DNA from: Natranaeroarchaeum aerophilus
GTDB taxonomy: Archaea > Halobacteriota > Halobacteria > Halobacteriales > Natronoarchaeaceae
NCBI RefSeq assembly: GCF_023638055.1
Contig: NZ_JAKRVY010000001.1
Location: 62,001-126,000 of the forward strand
Reading direction: 5' to 3'
DNA: 64,000 bases
Part shown: in pieces, positions 18,567 to 26,829 of the stretch
Position numbering within the stretch: the stretch's first letter is position 1
Layout: every line of letters begins with the position of its first letter
Position numbers and translations under genes: made by a program
The notes under the pieces: generated by a model
The model's input: only the letters and a program-made list of their open reading frames with translations
Told to the model about the DNA's origin: nothing
Databases searched by the model: none

Positions 18567-19838
18567 ATGGCGGAGCTAGAGCTGATTCACGTCGGCGTGA
18601 TGTTCGCAGTGCTCGCCATCGCTGGCGGCCTCGCGAACAGGGTCGGACAGTCGGTGATCCCGTTCTATCTGGTCGCCGGGATCCTGATGGGTGAAGCGGT
18701 GCTCGGAAGCGTCGGAACCCTCTCGCTCGACGCGGTCGGACTGACGATCGCCGGGAGCGACCTCTGGCTCGATCCCGACTCGGAGTTCATCCATCTCGGG
18801 GCGGAGTTAGGAATCGTCTTCTTGCTCTTTTTCCTCGGGCTGGAGTTCAGCATGGAACGGCTCATCGAGAGCAAAGAGCGGATCGGGAAGGCCGGAACGA
18901 TCGACCTGCTGAACTTCCTGCCCGGCATGCTGATCGGCTACCTCTTTTTCGGCGGGATCGTGGAGGCCGTCCTGCTGGGCGGGATCGTCTACATCTCCTC
19001 GTCGGCGATCATCACCAAGTCGCTGATCGATCTGGGCTGGATCGCCAACAACGAGAGTAGCCCGATGCTCGGCACGCTGGTCTACGAGGACATGGTGATC
19101 GCGCTGTATCTCGCCGTCGTCTCGGCACTCTTGCTCGGCGCGGGCGGGATCGAGGGTGCGACGACCGACATCCTGCTCGCCGTCGGCGTCCTGTTCGTGC
19201 TCGTCTTCGCCGTCTACTTCGGCACCGAGTACTTCCAGGAGTTCCTCGAGATCGACTCAATCGAGCTAACGGTGCTGCGAACGGTCGCGATCACGGTCTT
19301 CGTCGCCGGGGGCGCGCTCGCGCTCGGCGTCAGCGAAGCCGTCGCGGCCTTCTTCGTCGGGATGGGCTTTTCGAGCACCTCGCACGTCCACGAGATCGAG
19401 GAGCTGTTGATCCCCATCCGGGACGTCTTCGCCGCCGTCTTCTTCTTCTGGATCGGCCTGCTGACCGATCCCTTCGTCTTCCTCGATACGACCGTCGCTG
19501 GACTGATCCTTGCGGCAGTCGCTCTCTCGGGGCCGACGAAGTTCCTCACCGGCTATCTGGGCGGGCGCGTGTACGATCTCGACGAGCGCCGATCGTTCCG
19601 GGTCGCCTGCGGGATGACCACCCGCGGGGAGTTCTCCCTGATTATTGCGGCGATCGCCACGTCCGCGAGCGTGGACCAGTGGGGACAGGCCGTCACCGAG
19701 ACGATCCCCTCGATCGCCGTCGGCTACGTGCTCGTGATGAGCGTCCTCGGAACGCTGGCGATGCAGTACGCCGACCGCCTGTGGCTCATCGCCGAGCCGA
19801 TCCTCGTCGAGGACGAAGACGTGACACCGGCCGACTGA
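18567..19838 (+). CDS. Cation:proton antiporter, CPA2 family (KhtU/KefB-like)
   Basis: 423 residues with about 12 membrane helices and no C-terminal TrkA_N domain, as in KhtU. CPA2 signatures include FLLFFLGLEFSMERLI, the broken-helix regions SSSAIITKSLIDLGWI and ACGMTTRGEFSLIIAA, and FFWIGLLTDP. The start codon follows immediately on the upstream khtT-like stop (TAG ATG), indicating coupled translation. It probably exports K+ or Na+ in exchange for protons at the cytoplasmic membrane. It converges on the TrkA_C gene ending at 19843. Confidence 0.9.
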   Translation: MAELELIHVGVMFAVLAIAGGLANRVGQSVIPFYLVAGILMGEAVLGSVGTLSLDAVGLTIAGSDLWLDPDSEFIHLGAELGIVFLLFFLGLEFSMERLIESKERIGKAGTIDLLNFLPGMLIGYLFFGGIVEAVLLGGIVYISSSAIITKSLIDLGWIANNESSPMLGTLVYEDMVIALYLAVVSALLLGAGGIEGATTDILLAVGVLFVLVFAVYFGTEYFQEFLEIDSIELTVLRTVAITVFVAGGALALGVSEAVAAFFVGMGFSSTSHVHEIEELLIPIRDVFAAVFFFWIGLLTDPFVFLDTTVAGLILAAVALSGPTKFLTGYLGGRVYDLDERRSFRVACGMTTRGEFSLIIAAIATSASVDQWGQAVTETIPSIAVGYVLVMSVLGTLAMQYADRLWLIAEPILVEDEDVTPAD

Positions 19839-19842
19839 CTGT

Positions 19843-21069
19843 TCACTCCTCGTCCGCCGGCGGGACCGGTTCCGTGACCGCCAGCACTGCAGCATCGTCA
19901 GCATTCGACAGTTCCCCGTCGATCGCGATCGACTGGACCGCGTTTGCTGCGTCCAGTTTGCGGAGCACGTCGGGGCGACCGATCGCGAACAGCTGTTCAC
20001 CGACCTTGATCGTCCACTCGCGCGCGGGAATCGTCTCGACCTCGCCGCCCGCCGTCCGGACCGCGATGACGGTCACGTCGAGCGCGCTGATCGGAGTACC
20101 GACGAGCGGACTCCCAGCGCCGATTTCGACGACGCTCATCGTTTCCTCGCCACGACGGAGCATCCCCGCGAACTCCCGGTCCGGATGGGAGTCAGCCGAC
20201 ACTGTCATCAGCCGGTACTCCGCGGTCGGATCGAGCCGCTCGGCGACCGACTCCTCCGTCGCCAGCGTCGCCACCGGCCCAACGCTCGCGCGCAGCTCCG
20301 CCGTGCCGATGCGCGTTTCCTCGCCGTCGAGTACCTGCCACACCTGCACAGTATCGCCCGGCGTGGCACTAAAGGGCGGGTCGGCGCGAATGGCGACCGC
20401 CGCGGTCTTCGGGGCGAGCGTGGGGCCGATCCCCGCGACGCGACGGCCGACCGCGAAGTACTCGACCGTGCCGTCCGCCGTGAGATCGACGTCGACGTAG
20501 CCGATGTCGTGCTCCTCCTTGAGCCGCGTAATCAACCCGGTTTCGAGTTCGGCGAGCGTCAGGCCACGGGGGAAATCGAGCGACCGCCCGGCCAGAGCCG
20601 CTCTGGTCTCGTCCTCGACCGGATCGTACCCCTCGATATCCGCGATTTCGTCGGGGAGCGTGACGGTGATGTACCGCCCTGTTGCCCGGACCAGCGGGCT
20701 GAAATCCGGCTGGAGCCGTCCCCAGGAGAACCGCTCTGAGGCCCCGGCCCAGGTGCCGAGTCGGCGTCCGCCGTAGGATGCTACACCCGCCGCCACGAAC
20801 ACGGAGACGTTGAGCAGCGCCTCGGCAACGCTGAAGGGATCGCCCGTCTCGCCGACGAACTGGATGAACACTAGCCGGGTGTTGAGGTAGATCGCGACGA
20901 CACCGAGGCCGATGATCAGCGTCGCACCCTCCGGCAGTTCCGCCCGTGCCCGGACGCGGTAGACGTACGTCACGAGCGTCGTCACCGCGGCGGCAAGCAG
21001 CGACAGTCCGACGATCCGGAGCCCCGCCTCGACCAGCGGGTTCGAGAGGACCGTCGCGAGCAGCGTCAT
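19843..21069 (-). CDS. Membrane-anchored TrkA_C (RCK_C) domain protein, second of a tandem pair
   Basis: 408 residues. Three N-terminal membrane segments (about 14-38, 48-68, 80-102) precede a cytoplasmic part. Its central domain (GRYITVTLPDEIADIEGYDP...LTLAELETGLITRLKEEH) is paralogous to the neighbouring gene at 21066-22298. The C-terminus (about 310-385) is a TrkA_C domain (SPLVGTPISALDVTVIAVRTAGG...GEQLFAIGRP). There is no ion-pore motif, so it is more likely a sensor or regulator of a K+ channel/transporter than a channel itself. Its ATG overlaps the upstream stop by 4 bp (ATGA), so the two are coupled. Confidence 0.8.
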   Translation of the reverse strand: MTLLATVLSNPLVEAGLRIVGLSLLAAAVTTLVTYVYRVRARAELPEGATLIIGLGVVAIYLNTRLVFIQFVGETGDPFSVAEALLNVSVFVAAGVASYGGRRLGTWAGASERFSWGRLQPDFSPLVRATGRYITVTLPDEIADIEGYDPVEDETRAALAGRSLDFPRGLTLAELETGLITRLKEEHDIGYVDVDLTADGTVEYFAVGRRVAGIGPTLAPKTAAVAIRADPPFSATPGDTVQVWQVLDGEETRIGTAELRASVGPVATLATEESVAERLDPTAEYRLMTVSADSHPDREFAGMLRRGEETMSVVEIGAGSPLVGTPISALDVTVIAVRTAGGEVETIPAREWTIKVGEQLFAIGRPDVLRKLDAANAVQSIAIDGELSNADDAAVLAVTEPVPPADEE

Positions 21070-22298
21070 TGGGCCACCTCCTCGAACGCCCGCAGCTGGC
21101 TCGGTCGCCCGACGATGATCAACGCGTCGCCCGGCGTCAGTTCGGCGTCGCCGTCTGGGGCGACGATCCGTTCCATCGAACGGCGGATCGCCAGCACGGC
21201 AACGCCGTAGGTATCACGAATCCGTTCAGAGCCGATCGTTCCCCCGGCAAGATTACTCGACGCCCCAATCGTCACCTTCCGGAAGCGGTTGCCGTGGGCT
21301 TTGAGCACGCCGATCGCCTCGTACTCGCGCTGTTTGCCGCGCGAGTGGACGATCACCGGCGCGAACTCGGCGCGGATAACACGCCGGGCGTCCTCTGCCG
21401 ACAGGGCGATGGTGATGCGGCCCTCCCCGCCCGTCGTCGTCGGTGCGGGTGGCGTACTCGGCGGCACGTTGGCGCTTTCGTCCCCGCCCATCCCCGCAGT
21501 CTCTCCCGGCGACTCCTGTGTCGAGACCGTGTCGTCGCCCTCCGTCCGTGCGCTCACGACCGGACCGGTCACCGGCCCGTCGGGAAGCCGGATCGTCACC
21601 GAGTCCCCACGGGCGACCCCACTCGGCAGCAGCGTCCTGATCGAGACGGCGCGTTGTCCGGGCGGGACCCGGCGGGAGAGACCGGCAGCACTGGGCGCGG
21701 CGGCGACCTCGGCCCGCCCCTGCTCGTCGATCGCGACCGTGACGGCCGCCAGTTCGTACTCCGTGAGAAGTCGCTCTTCGAGCCGGGATTCCAGTTCCGC
21801 AAGCGAGAGGCTCGCGGGGAACTTCCAGGAGCCCTCATGAAGCGTCTCCCGGAGACTGTCCGGCAGCGGTGGATACCCCTCGACGTCGAGAATCTCGCCG
21901 ACCGGTCTGATCTGTATCTGCCCGTACGAGTCGACGCGTTCGACGAGATCTGCTGACAGCCGGCTCTCTCGAATCGATTTGAGCGTGAGCTTTCGCGGGG
22001 TTGCCGCCCCGAGCTTGTCGCCCTGACCATGTGCCCACAGACAGGCCATCAGGATGACCAGCACGGCAGTGATACCGGTCCAGCTATCCGCCAGTTGCGG
22101 ATCGACCAGCCCCATGAGACCGCCGGAAACGCCCGCGAGCGCCCCACCGAGCACGACGACACCGAGACCGGGCATGGTGACGTCCGTGAAGTACTTGAAC
22201 CCAAAGCCGATCGAGAAGGCGATAAACGCCGGGAAGATCCCCGCGAGAAGCCCGAGATAGATGCCGACGAGAACGTCAGCAACCTGTGCCGAAGTCAT
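21066..22298 (-). CDS. Membrane-anchored TrkA_C (RCK_C) domain protein, first of a tandem pair
   Basis: 410 residues from ATG 22298; a GTG at 22319 is possible. Three membrane segments within the first 95 residues (GIYLGLLAGIFPAFIAFSIG, a Gly-rich one, then WTGITAVLVILMACLW). The paralogous central domain includes IQIRPVGEILDVEGYPPLP...LSLAELESRLEERLL. A disordered Ser/Pro/Thr insert lies near 265-295, and a C-terminal TrkA_C domain covers about 330-405 (GERIRDTYGVAVLAIRRSM...PGDALIIVGRP). It is followed by its paralogue with a 4-bp overlap. Likely a ligand-binding regulator of K+ flux; the partner is unknown. Confidence 0.8.
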   Translation of the reverse strand: MTSAQVADVLVGIYLGLLAGIFPAFIAFSIGFGFKYFTDVTMPGLGVVVLGGALAGVSGGLMGLVDPQLADSWTGITAVLVILMACLWAHGQGDKLGAATPRKLTLKSIRESRLSADLVERVDSYGQIQIRPVGEILDVEGYPPLPDSLRETLHEGSWKFPASLSLAELESRLEERLLTEYELAAVTVAIDEQGRAEVAAAPSAAGLSRRVPPGQRAVSIRTLLPSGVARGDSVTIRLPDGPVTGPVVSARTEGDDTVSTQESPGETAGMGGDESANVPPSTPPAPTTTGGEGRITIALSAEDARRVIRAEFAPVIVHSRGKQREYEAIGVLKAHGNRFRKVTIGASSNLAGGTIGSERIRDTYGVAVLAIRRSMERIVAPDGDAELTPGDALIIVGRPSQLRAFEEVAQ

Positions 22299-22458
22299 TG
22301 CGCGTTGCGAGTCGCCCACGGAGTATAGAGGTGGCGTTTATACTCAGACTTCGAACATTATCCACGACGGAGAACGGGTAACGACACCGATGTTGCGCGC
22401 AGCTATCCACAACAAAGCGATGCGGAATACCCACGAGGGGCGTACACTCCCCACAACG

Positions 22459-22466
22459 CTTATATT
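22459..22466 (+). promoter_or_regulatory. TATA box of the REC-PAS-histidine kinase gene
   Basis: cttatatt is centred about 27 nt before ATG 22489. This decides the start against longer in-frame extensions reaching back to 22261. Confidence 0.65.
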
Positions 22467-22488
22467 TTCAAGCGGGAAAGTGGATGTC

Positions 22489-24621
22489 ATGAACCGATCG
22501 GTCCGGGTGCTACACGTCGACGATGAGCCCCGATTTACCGGACTGACGACGACCCACCTGCAGCGGATCGACGACCGCTACGTGGTCGAAACAGCGGAGA
22601 GTGTAACAGAGGGGCTGGACCGACTGGCGGATGGACGATTCGACTGTGTCGTCTCCGACTACGATATGCCGGGGAAAAACGGCATCGACTTCCTCGAAGC
22701 GGTGCGGGAGTCAGATCCGAACCTCCCCTTTATTCTGTTCACCGGCAAGGGAAGCGAGGAGGTCGCCAGTGACGCCATCTCGGCAGGCGTCACGGACTAC
22801 CTGCAGAAGGATACTGCCACCGAGCAGTTCGAGCTGCTCGCCAACCGGATCGAGAACGCCGTCTCACAGCACCGGACCGAACACGAACTCGAACAGCAAC
22901 GGATCGTCCTCGAAACAGTGATCGAGAACCTGCCAGCCGGAATCCTCGTGGAGGACGAATCCCGGGAAGTGCTGACGGCAAACACGGAGCTCCTCGAACT
23001 GTTCGGCGACGACGTGAGCGTCGAGGAGTTCGTCGGCGCTGACTGTGCACAACTGGCATGGGAGCTCAAAGACGTCTTCGTCCGGAGCGAGGAGTTCCTG
23101 GCCTCGATCGAGGACCACCTCGACGCACGCGAGCCAGTCATCGGTGAGACCTTCGAGCTCGCCGACGGTCGGATCGTCGAGCGCGATTACATTCCGTACG
23201 AGCTGCCAAGCGGGGCGGCGAACCTCTGGATGTACCGGGACGTCACTGACGATCGGGAACAGACCAGACTTCTGGAGGGGCTGTTCGAGCAGTCGTTACA
23301 CGGTATCAGTATCAAGGAGATCATCACGGACGAGGAGGGCACGCCGGTCGATTACGAGTATCTACATGTAAACGACCAGTTCGAGGAGTTGACCGGTCTT
23401 GACGGCGACGCGATCGTCGGGCGTCGTGCGACCGAGGCTATCGACGGGATCGAGGAGACGGGATTCATCGAAACGTTCGGGGAGGTGGCGCTGGGAGGCG
23501 AGCCGAAACGGTTCGAATCGTACTCCGAACCGCTGGATCGCCACTACGAGATCTCGGCGTTCGCCCCGAGCCACGGGCGGTTTATTACCATCTTCTCTAA
23601 TATCACCGAGAGAAAAGCGAGGCAAAAAGAGCTCGAGAAGTTCAAGTTCTTCGTCGAGCACACGCCCGATTTCATGATCATTCTCGAGGAGGATCTCACC
23701 GTCCGATACCAGAGCCCGATCTCGCCCGCGGTCGAGTACGATCCACTGGTCGTCACGGCAGAGAACCCGATCCAGTACGTCCATCCCGACGATCAGAAAG
23801 CGGCCATCAACGGGTTCCAGCAGGCGCTAACGAGCCCCGACGAGGTCGTGACGAGCGAGTTCCGGGCGAAGGATGCCGAGGGTACGTGGCGGTGGTTCGA
23901 GACTCGCTCCCAGAACTTCATCGGCACCGAGCCGATCGACGGCGTGCTGGTGACGATCCGGGAAGTTACCGAGCGCAAGGAGAAAGAACGGAGGCTCCAG
24001 CGACAGAACGAGCGCCTCGATCAGTTCGCGAGCGTCGTCTCCCACGACCTGCGAAACCCGCTAAACGTCGCGGACGGACGCCTGGATCTACTCGCCGAGG
24101 ACTGTGATAGCGAGCACGTAGCGGAGATCGAGTGGGCGCTCGACCGGATGGACCAGTTGATCGACGACGTGCTGACGCTTGCCCGCGACGGAGAAACGGT
24201 CGGCGAGACGGAGCCGATGACGCTGGATTCGATCGCCGTCCAGTGCTGGAGTAACGTGGCGACCGGGGAGGCGACGCTGACCTGCGAGACGTCGGGCGAG
24301 ATCCGCGCTGATCGGAGCCGGCTCTCACAGTTGCTCGAAAACCTGTTCAGAAATTCGGTCGAACACAACGCCAGGCCGGTGACGATCACTGTCGGCGACC
24401 TGTCCGACGGGTTCTACATCGAGGACGACGGACGCGGGATCCCGGCAGCGGAACGCGAGGCGGTCTTCGAGGCCGGTCACTCCTCGACCGAGGACGGCAC
24501 CGGCTTCGGACTGGCAATCGTCGCGGAGATAGCGTCGGCACACGGCTGGGAGGTCGACGTTACCGGAAGCACAGCAGGTGGGGCGCGCTTCGAGATTACC
24601 GGCGTCGAGCAGGTCGAGTGA
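22489..24621 (+). CDS. Hybrid sensor histidine kinase: REC, multiple PAS, HisKA, HATPase
   Basis: 710 residues. The receiver domain (1-125) has the acidic pocket D11/D12, phospho-acceptor D57 (VVSDYDMPG) and a conserved lysine in the LQKDT stretch. Three PAS-like modules follow (about 145-265, 270-385, 390-510). The histidine phosphotransfer helix is VVSHDLRNPLNVADG, and the ATPase has N, G1 and G2 boxes (LFRNSVEHN, EDDGRGIP, GTGFGLAIV). REC-PAS-HK proteins with no DNA-binding output are typical of haloarchaea. No membrane segment is present, so it senses a cytoplasmic signal (redox, light or gas). No dedicated response regulator is adjacent. Confidence 0.92.
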   Translation: MNRSVRVLHVDDEPRFTGLTTTHLQRIDDRYVVETAESVTEGLDRLADGRFDCVVSDYDMPGKNGIDFLEAVRESDPNLPFILFTGKGSEEVASDAISAGVTDYLQKDTATEQFELLANRIENAVSQHRTEHELEQQRIVLETVIENLPAGILVEDESREVLTANTELLELFGDDVSVEEFVGADCAQLAWELKDVFVRSEEFLASIEDHLDAREPVIGETFELADGRIVERDYIPYELPSGAANLWMYRDVTDDREQTRLLEGLFEQSLHGISIKEIITDEEGTPVDYEYLHVNDQFEELTGLDGDAIVGRRATEAIDGIEETGFIETFGEVALGGEPKRFESYSEPLDRHYEISAFAPSHGRFITIFSNITERKARQKELEKFKFFVEHTPDFMIILEEDLTVRYQSPISPAVEYDPLVVTAENPIQYVHPDDQKAAINGFQQALTSPDEVVTSEFRAKDAEGTWRWFETRSQNFIGTEPIDGVLVTIREVTERKEKERRLQRQNERLDQFASVVSHDLRNPLNVADGRLDLLAEDCDSEHVAEIEWALDRMDQLIDDVLTLARDGETVGETEPMTLDSIAVQCWSNVATGEATLTCETSGEIRADRSRLSQLLENLFRNSVEHNARPVTITVGDLSDGFYIEDDGRGIPAAEREAVFEAGHSSTEDGTGFGLAIVAEIASAHGWEVDVTGSTAGGARFEITGVEQVE

Positions 24622-24622
24622 A

Positions 24623-25285
24623 TCACCGGCGTAAGTAGTAGACGACGACGCCGGGAACGGTCAATCCGACGAAGACGGAAAGCAGTGAGAGTTCGTAACC
24701 GAACACCAGGTACTCCTCGGAGAGCGTGCCGGTCCACGCACCGACCGAGAACACGACGGTGCCGTAACAGCCAGATGCGAGTCCTTTCGGACCACCAGCG
24801 ATACCCAGGAGACGTTCCCACCTCGACCTCTCGACCCACGGGAGCGCGCTGTAGAGCCCCGACCCCAGTCGGCGAACGACACCGCCGATGGCCGGGAGCG
24901 CGATCAGCGAGGGGAGTCCGATTCCGATCCCGAACGCACCCAGCAGTCCATACCCCCCGAGCCGTTTCAGTTTCCCCAGCAGGTACTTGCCAAACGCCAG
25001 TGCGACCGCCCCGCCGACCAGCAAGACGCCGAGTTCCAGCACGGATAGTTCCCGACCGCCGATCCCGACCCGATACGCGAGGCTATCGGTGAACATACCG
25101 AGCGTCAAAAAGCCGAGTCCGGAACCAACAAGGAGCTTCCCACTCCGGCCGCGGGGCCGTTTCGTCCGGAGCGGCGTCGACCGAAGCGCGCTAGCGATCG
25201 TCGACATGACTGATGGTAGCAAGGTCGCACTGAAAATCCCACCGGCCGATGCGACCACGAGAGGATCCGGGACAATAGCCGTCAA
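24623..25285 (-). CDS. Integral membrane protein, function unknown
   Basis: Up to 220 residues from TTG 25285, or 194 from ATG 25207; GTG 25258 is also possible. The upstream start is favoured weakly because the TATA-like centre of the palindrome at 25293-25335 sits about 28 nt before 25285. About five or six hydrophobic segments with Gly-rich helices (GGYGLLGAFGIGIGLPSLIALPAIGG) are present and no recognisable catalytic motif. The N-terminus resembles a haloarchaeal membrane protein of unknown family. It converges with the histidine kinase gene, one base apart, and diverges from uspA at 25408. Confidence 0.65.
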   Translation of the reverse strand: MTAIVPDPLVVASAGGIFSATLLPSVMSTIASALRSTPLRTKRPRGRSGKLLVGSGLGFLTLGMFTDSLAYRVGIGGRELSVLELGVLLVGGAVALAFGKYLLGKLKRLGGYGLLGAFGIGIGLPSLIALPAIGGVVRRLGSGLYSALPWVERSRWERLLGIAGGPKGLASGCYGTVVFSVGAWTGTLSEEYLVFGYELSLLSVFVGLTVPGVVVYYLRR

Positions 25286-25292
25286 TCGACCA

Positions 25293-25335
25293 TTACTTCA
25301 AGAATGATAGTATAATACTACAAATTCTGAAGTAA
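25293..25335. promoter_or_regulatory. 43-bp palindromic operator-like element, site C
   Basis: The left arm TTACTTCAAGAATGATAGTAT and the right arm ATACTACAAATTCTGAAGTAA flank a central A; 16 of 21 positions are symmetric, with perfect outer 8-bp and inner 6-bp blocks. The AT-rich centre could itself be the TATA box of the leftward membrane-protein gene. The same half-site occurs at 7120-7138 and 10273-10291. Confidence 0.6.
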
Positions 25336-25377
25336 AGGCGAACACCAGACTCCACTGGTTCAGCCCGGGCCAGCGGA

Positions 25378-25385
25378 TTTTATAC
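25378..25385 (+). promoter_or_regulatory. TATA box of uspA
   Basis: tttatac is centred about 27 nt before ATG 25408; leaderless geometry. Confidence 0.6.
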
Positions 25386-25407
25386 GCCGTCGGAGCGATA
25401 TGCCGGT

Positions 25408-26250
25408 ATGGCAACCGACACCGCCGACGGAACGCTGCTGGTGCCCGTTTCCAACCCGGAGACGGTCGAGCGGCTGCTGGACACTGCCGTCGACATCGCG
25501 CGGGGCCGATCGTTACGCATCCTCGCGCTGCACGTCGTCGAGGTTCCGGCACAGATCCCGCTCTCGGAGGGCCACCAGCTCGTCGACGAGGACGGCGAGG
25601 AGCGAGCGGTGCTGGCCGACGCGGAGCGCCGGGCCACGGACGCCGACGTGGCCGTCGAGACGACGCTCCGGTACGCCCGCGACGTGGCGACTGGCATCGT
25701 CGGCGCGGTCGACGAACACGACGCCAACGGGCTCTTGCTCGGCTGGCACGGGCGTCCGCGTCGCCGGGATATCATTCTGGGGAGCTTCATCGATCGCGTG
25801 CTCGCAGAGGCGGACTGTGACGTCTTCGTCAAGCGGATCCGCCGTCCCGCCCGGCACGTCGACTCGATTCTCGTGCCGGTCGCGGACGGCCCCCACTCCG
25901 ATCTCGCCGTCGAGCTCGCTGAAGCGCTCGCGACGGAACACGACGCCGATATTCGACTGGTCCACGTCATCGGGCCGGACGCGAACACTGCTGCGGTCGA
26001 GACCGCGGAATCATTGCTCGCGGAGAGCGCTGCCACGCTCCCGGACGACTGCGATGTCGGGACGGATCTGCTCCGGAGCGATCACGTGCCGGGTGCGATC
26101 AACGACGAGACCTCCTATCACGACCTGACGATCCTCGGCGCGACGCGGGACCCGTTCTTGCGCCGCAAGCTCGTCGGGTCGGTGGCGGAAGGCGTCGGGC
26201 GCTCCGCGGCGAGCGCCGTACTGCTGGTGCGGAGCGAACCGGAAGAGTAG
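25408..26250 (+). CDS. Universal stress protein with two UspA domains
   Basis: 280 residues in two tandem UspA domains (about 8-148 and 150-278). The first has the ATP-binding pattern G-2x-G-9x-G-S (LGWHGRPRRRDIILGSFID) and ends in DCDVFVKRI. The second has LGATRDPFLRRKLVGSVAEGVG and SAVLLVRS. Both resemble the stress domains fused to the permease at 15657. It is cytoplasmic, probably nucleotide-binding, and its target is unknown. The 43-bp element lies 73-115 bp upstream, making it a candidate regulatory target together with the divergent membrane-protein gene. Confidence 0.88.
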   Translation: MATDTADGTLLVPVSNPETVERLLDTAVDIARGRSLRILALHVVEVPAQIPLSEGHQLVDEDGEERAVLADAERRATDADVAVETTLRYARDVATGIVGAVDEHDANGLLLGWHGRPRRRDIILGSFIDRVLAEADCDVFVKRIRRPARHVDSILVPVADGPHSDLAVELAEALATEHDADIRLVHVIGPDANTAAVETAESLLAESAATLPDDCDVGTDLLRSDHVPGAINDETSYHDLTILGATRDPFLRRKLVGSVAEGVGRSAASAVLLVRSEPEE

Positions 26251-26253
26251 GAT

Positions 26254-26829
26254 CTACGCGAGTACAGACACGAGCGCGACCGCGACGTACGCCGCCCCAC
26301 CGGCCACGAGCGGGATCGAGAGGTTATCGTCGACGACGAACTCGCCGATTCGGGGTTTGACGCCGTCGGCGACCATCGCCCCGAGCGCGGCGACCGCGGC
26401 GACCGCCGGGCTCAGGAACGGCCACGCGATCGCGAGGCTGATGACGAACATCGCCGCCAGCGAGCGTGGATGTTTGATCGTCCGGAGCTCGTCGGTGCCC
26501 AGGAGTCCGCTCACGGGATCACCGATCGTGAGCATCAGGATGGCTGGGACGGCGATCGCGGGCTCGAAGGCGAGTATGACTGCCGTCATGCTGAACGCAC
26601 CCAGCGCGTAGCCCGCGACCGTCTCCTGTTCGTACTCGCGGGTGAGCTTCTCGAAGATCCACAGATCCAGCCCGGTCCGTAGTCGGAGCAGTTCGATACC
26701 GACGACTGCGGCGCTGGCCGCGAGCATGAGCGCGCCCAGTTGCGACCACGTCAGGACCTCGAGCAGGTAGAGCCCGGGGATGATCGAACTGCTCGCGTGG
26801 AACAGCCGCCGCTTGATCTCGTCGGCCAT
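26254..26829 (-). CDS. Dolichol/polyprenol kinase-like (CTP-dependent) membrane protein
   Basis: 191 residues with about six membrane helices. MADEIKRRLFHASSSIIPGLYL begins with the conserved KRRxFH segment. GDPVSGLLG and the C-terminal ADGVKPRIGEFVVDDNLSIPLVAG match the dolichol kinase/phosphatidate cytidylyltransferase-like family, where these Asp/Asn residues bind CTP. It may phosphorylate isoprenoid alcohols used as glycan carriers or to salvage geranylgeraniol. The ATG at 26829 abuts the glyS stop, so it is the last gene of a CBS-glyS-kinase operon. Confidence 0.82.
   Translation of the reverse strand: MADEIKRRLFHASSSIIPGLYLLEVLTWSQLGALMLAASAAVVGIELLRLRTGLDLWIFEKLTREYEQETVAGYALGAFSMTAVILAFEPAIAVPAILMLTIGDPVSGLLGTDELRTIKHPRSLAAMFVISLAIAWPFLSPAVAAVAALGAMVADGVKPRIGEFVVDDNLSIPLVAGGAAYVAVALVSVLA

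Noticed and set aside
22342-22360. Fourth copy of the ACTTC half-site (acttcgaacattatcc)
   Set aside because: Only the ACTTCGAA core and a few further bases agree; no TGTAGTA end, so it was not counted.
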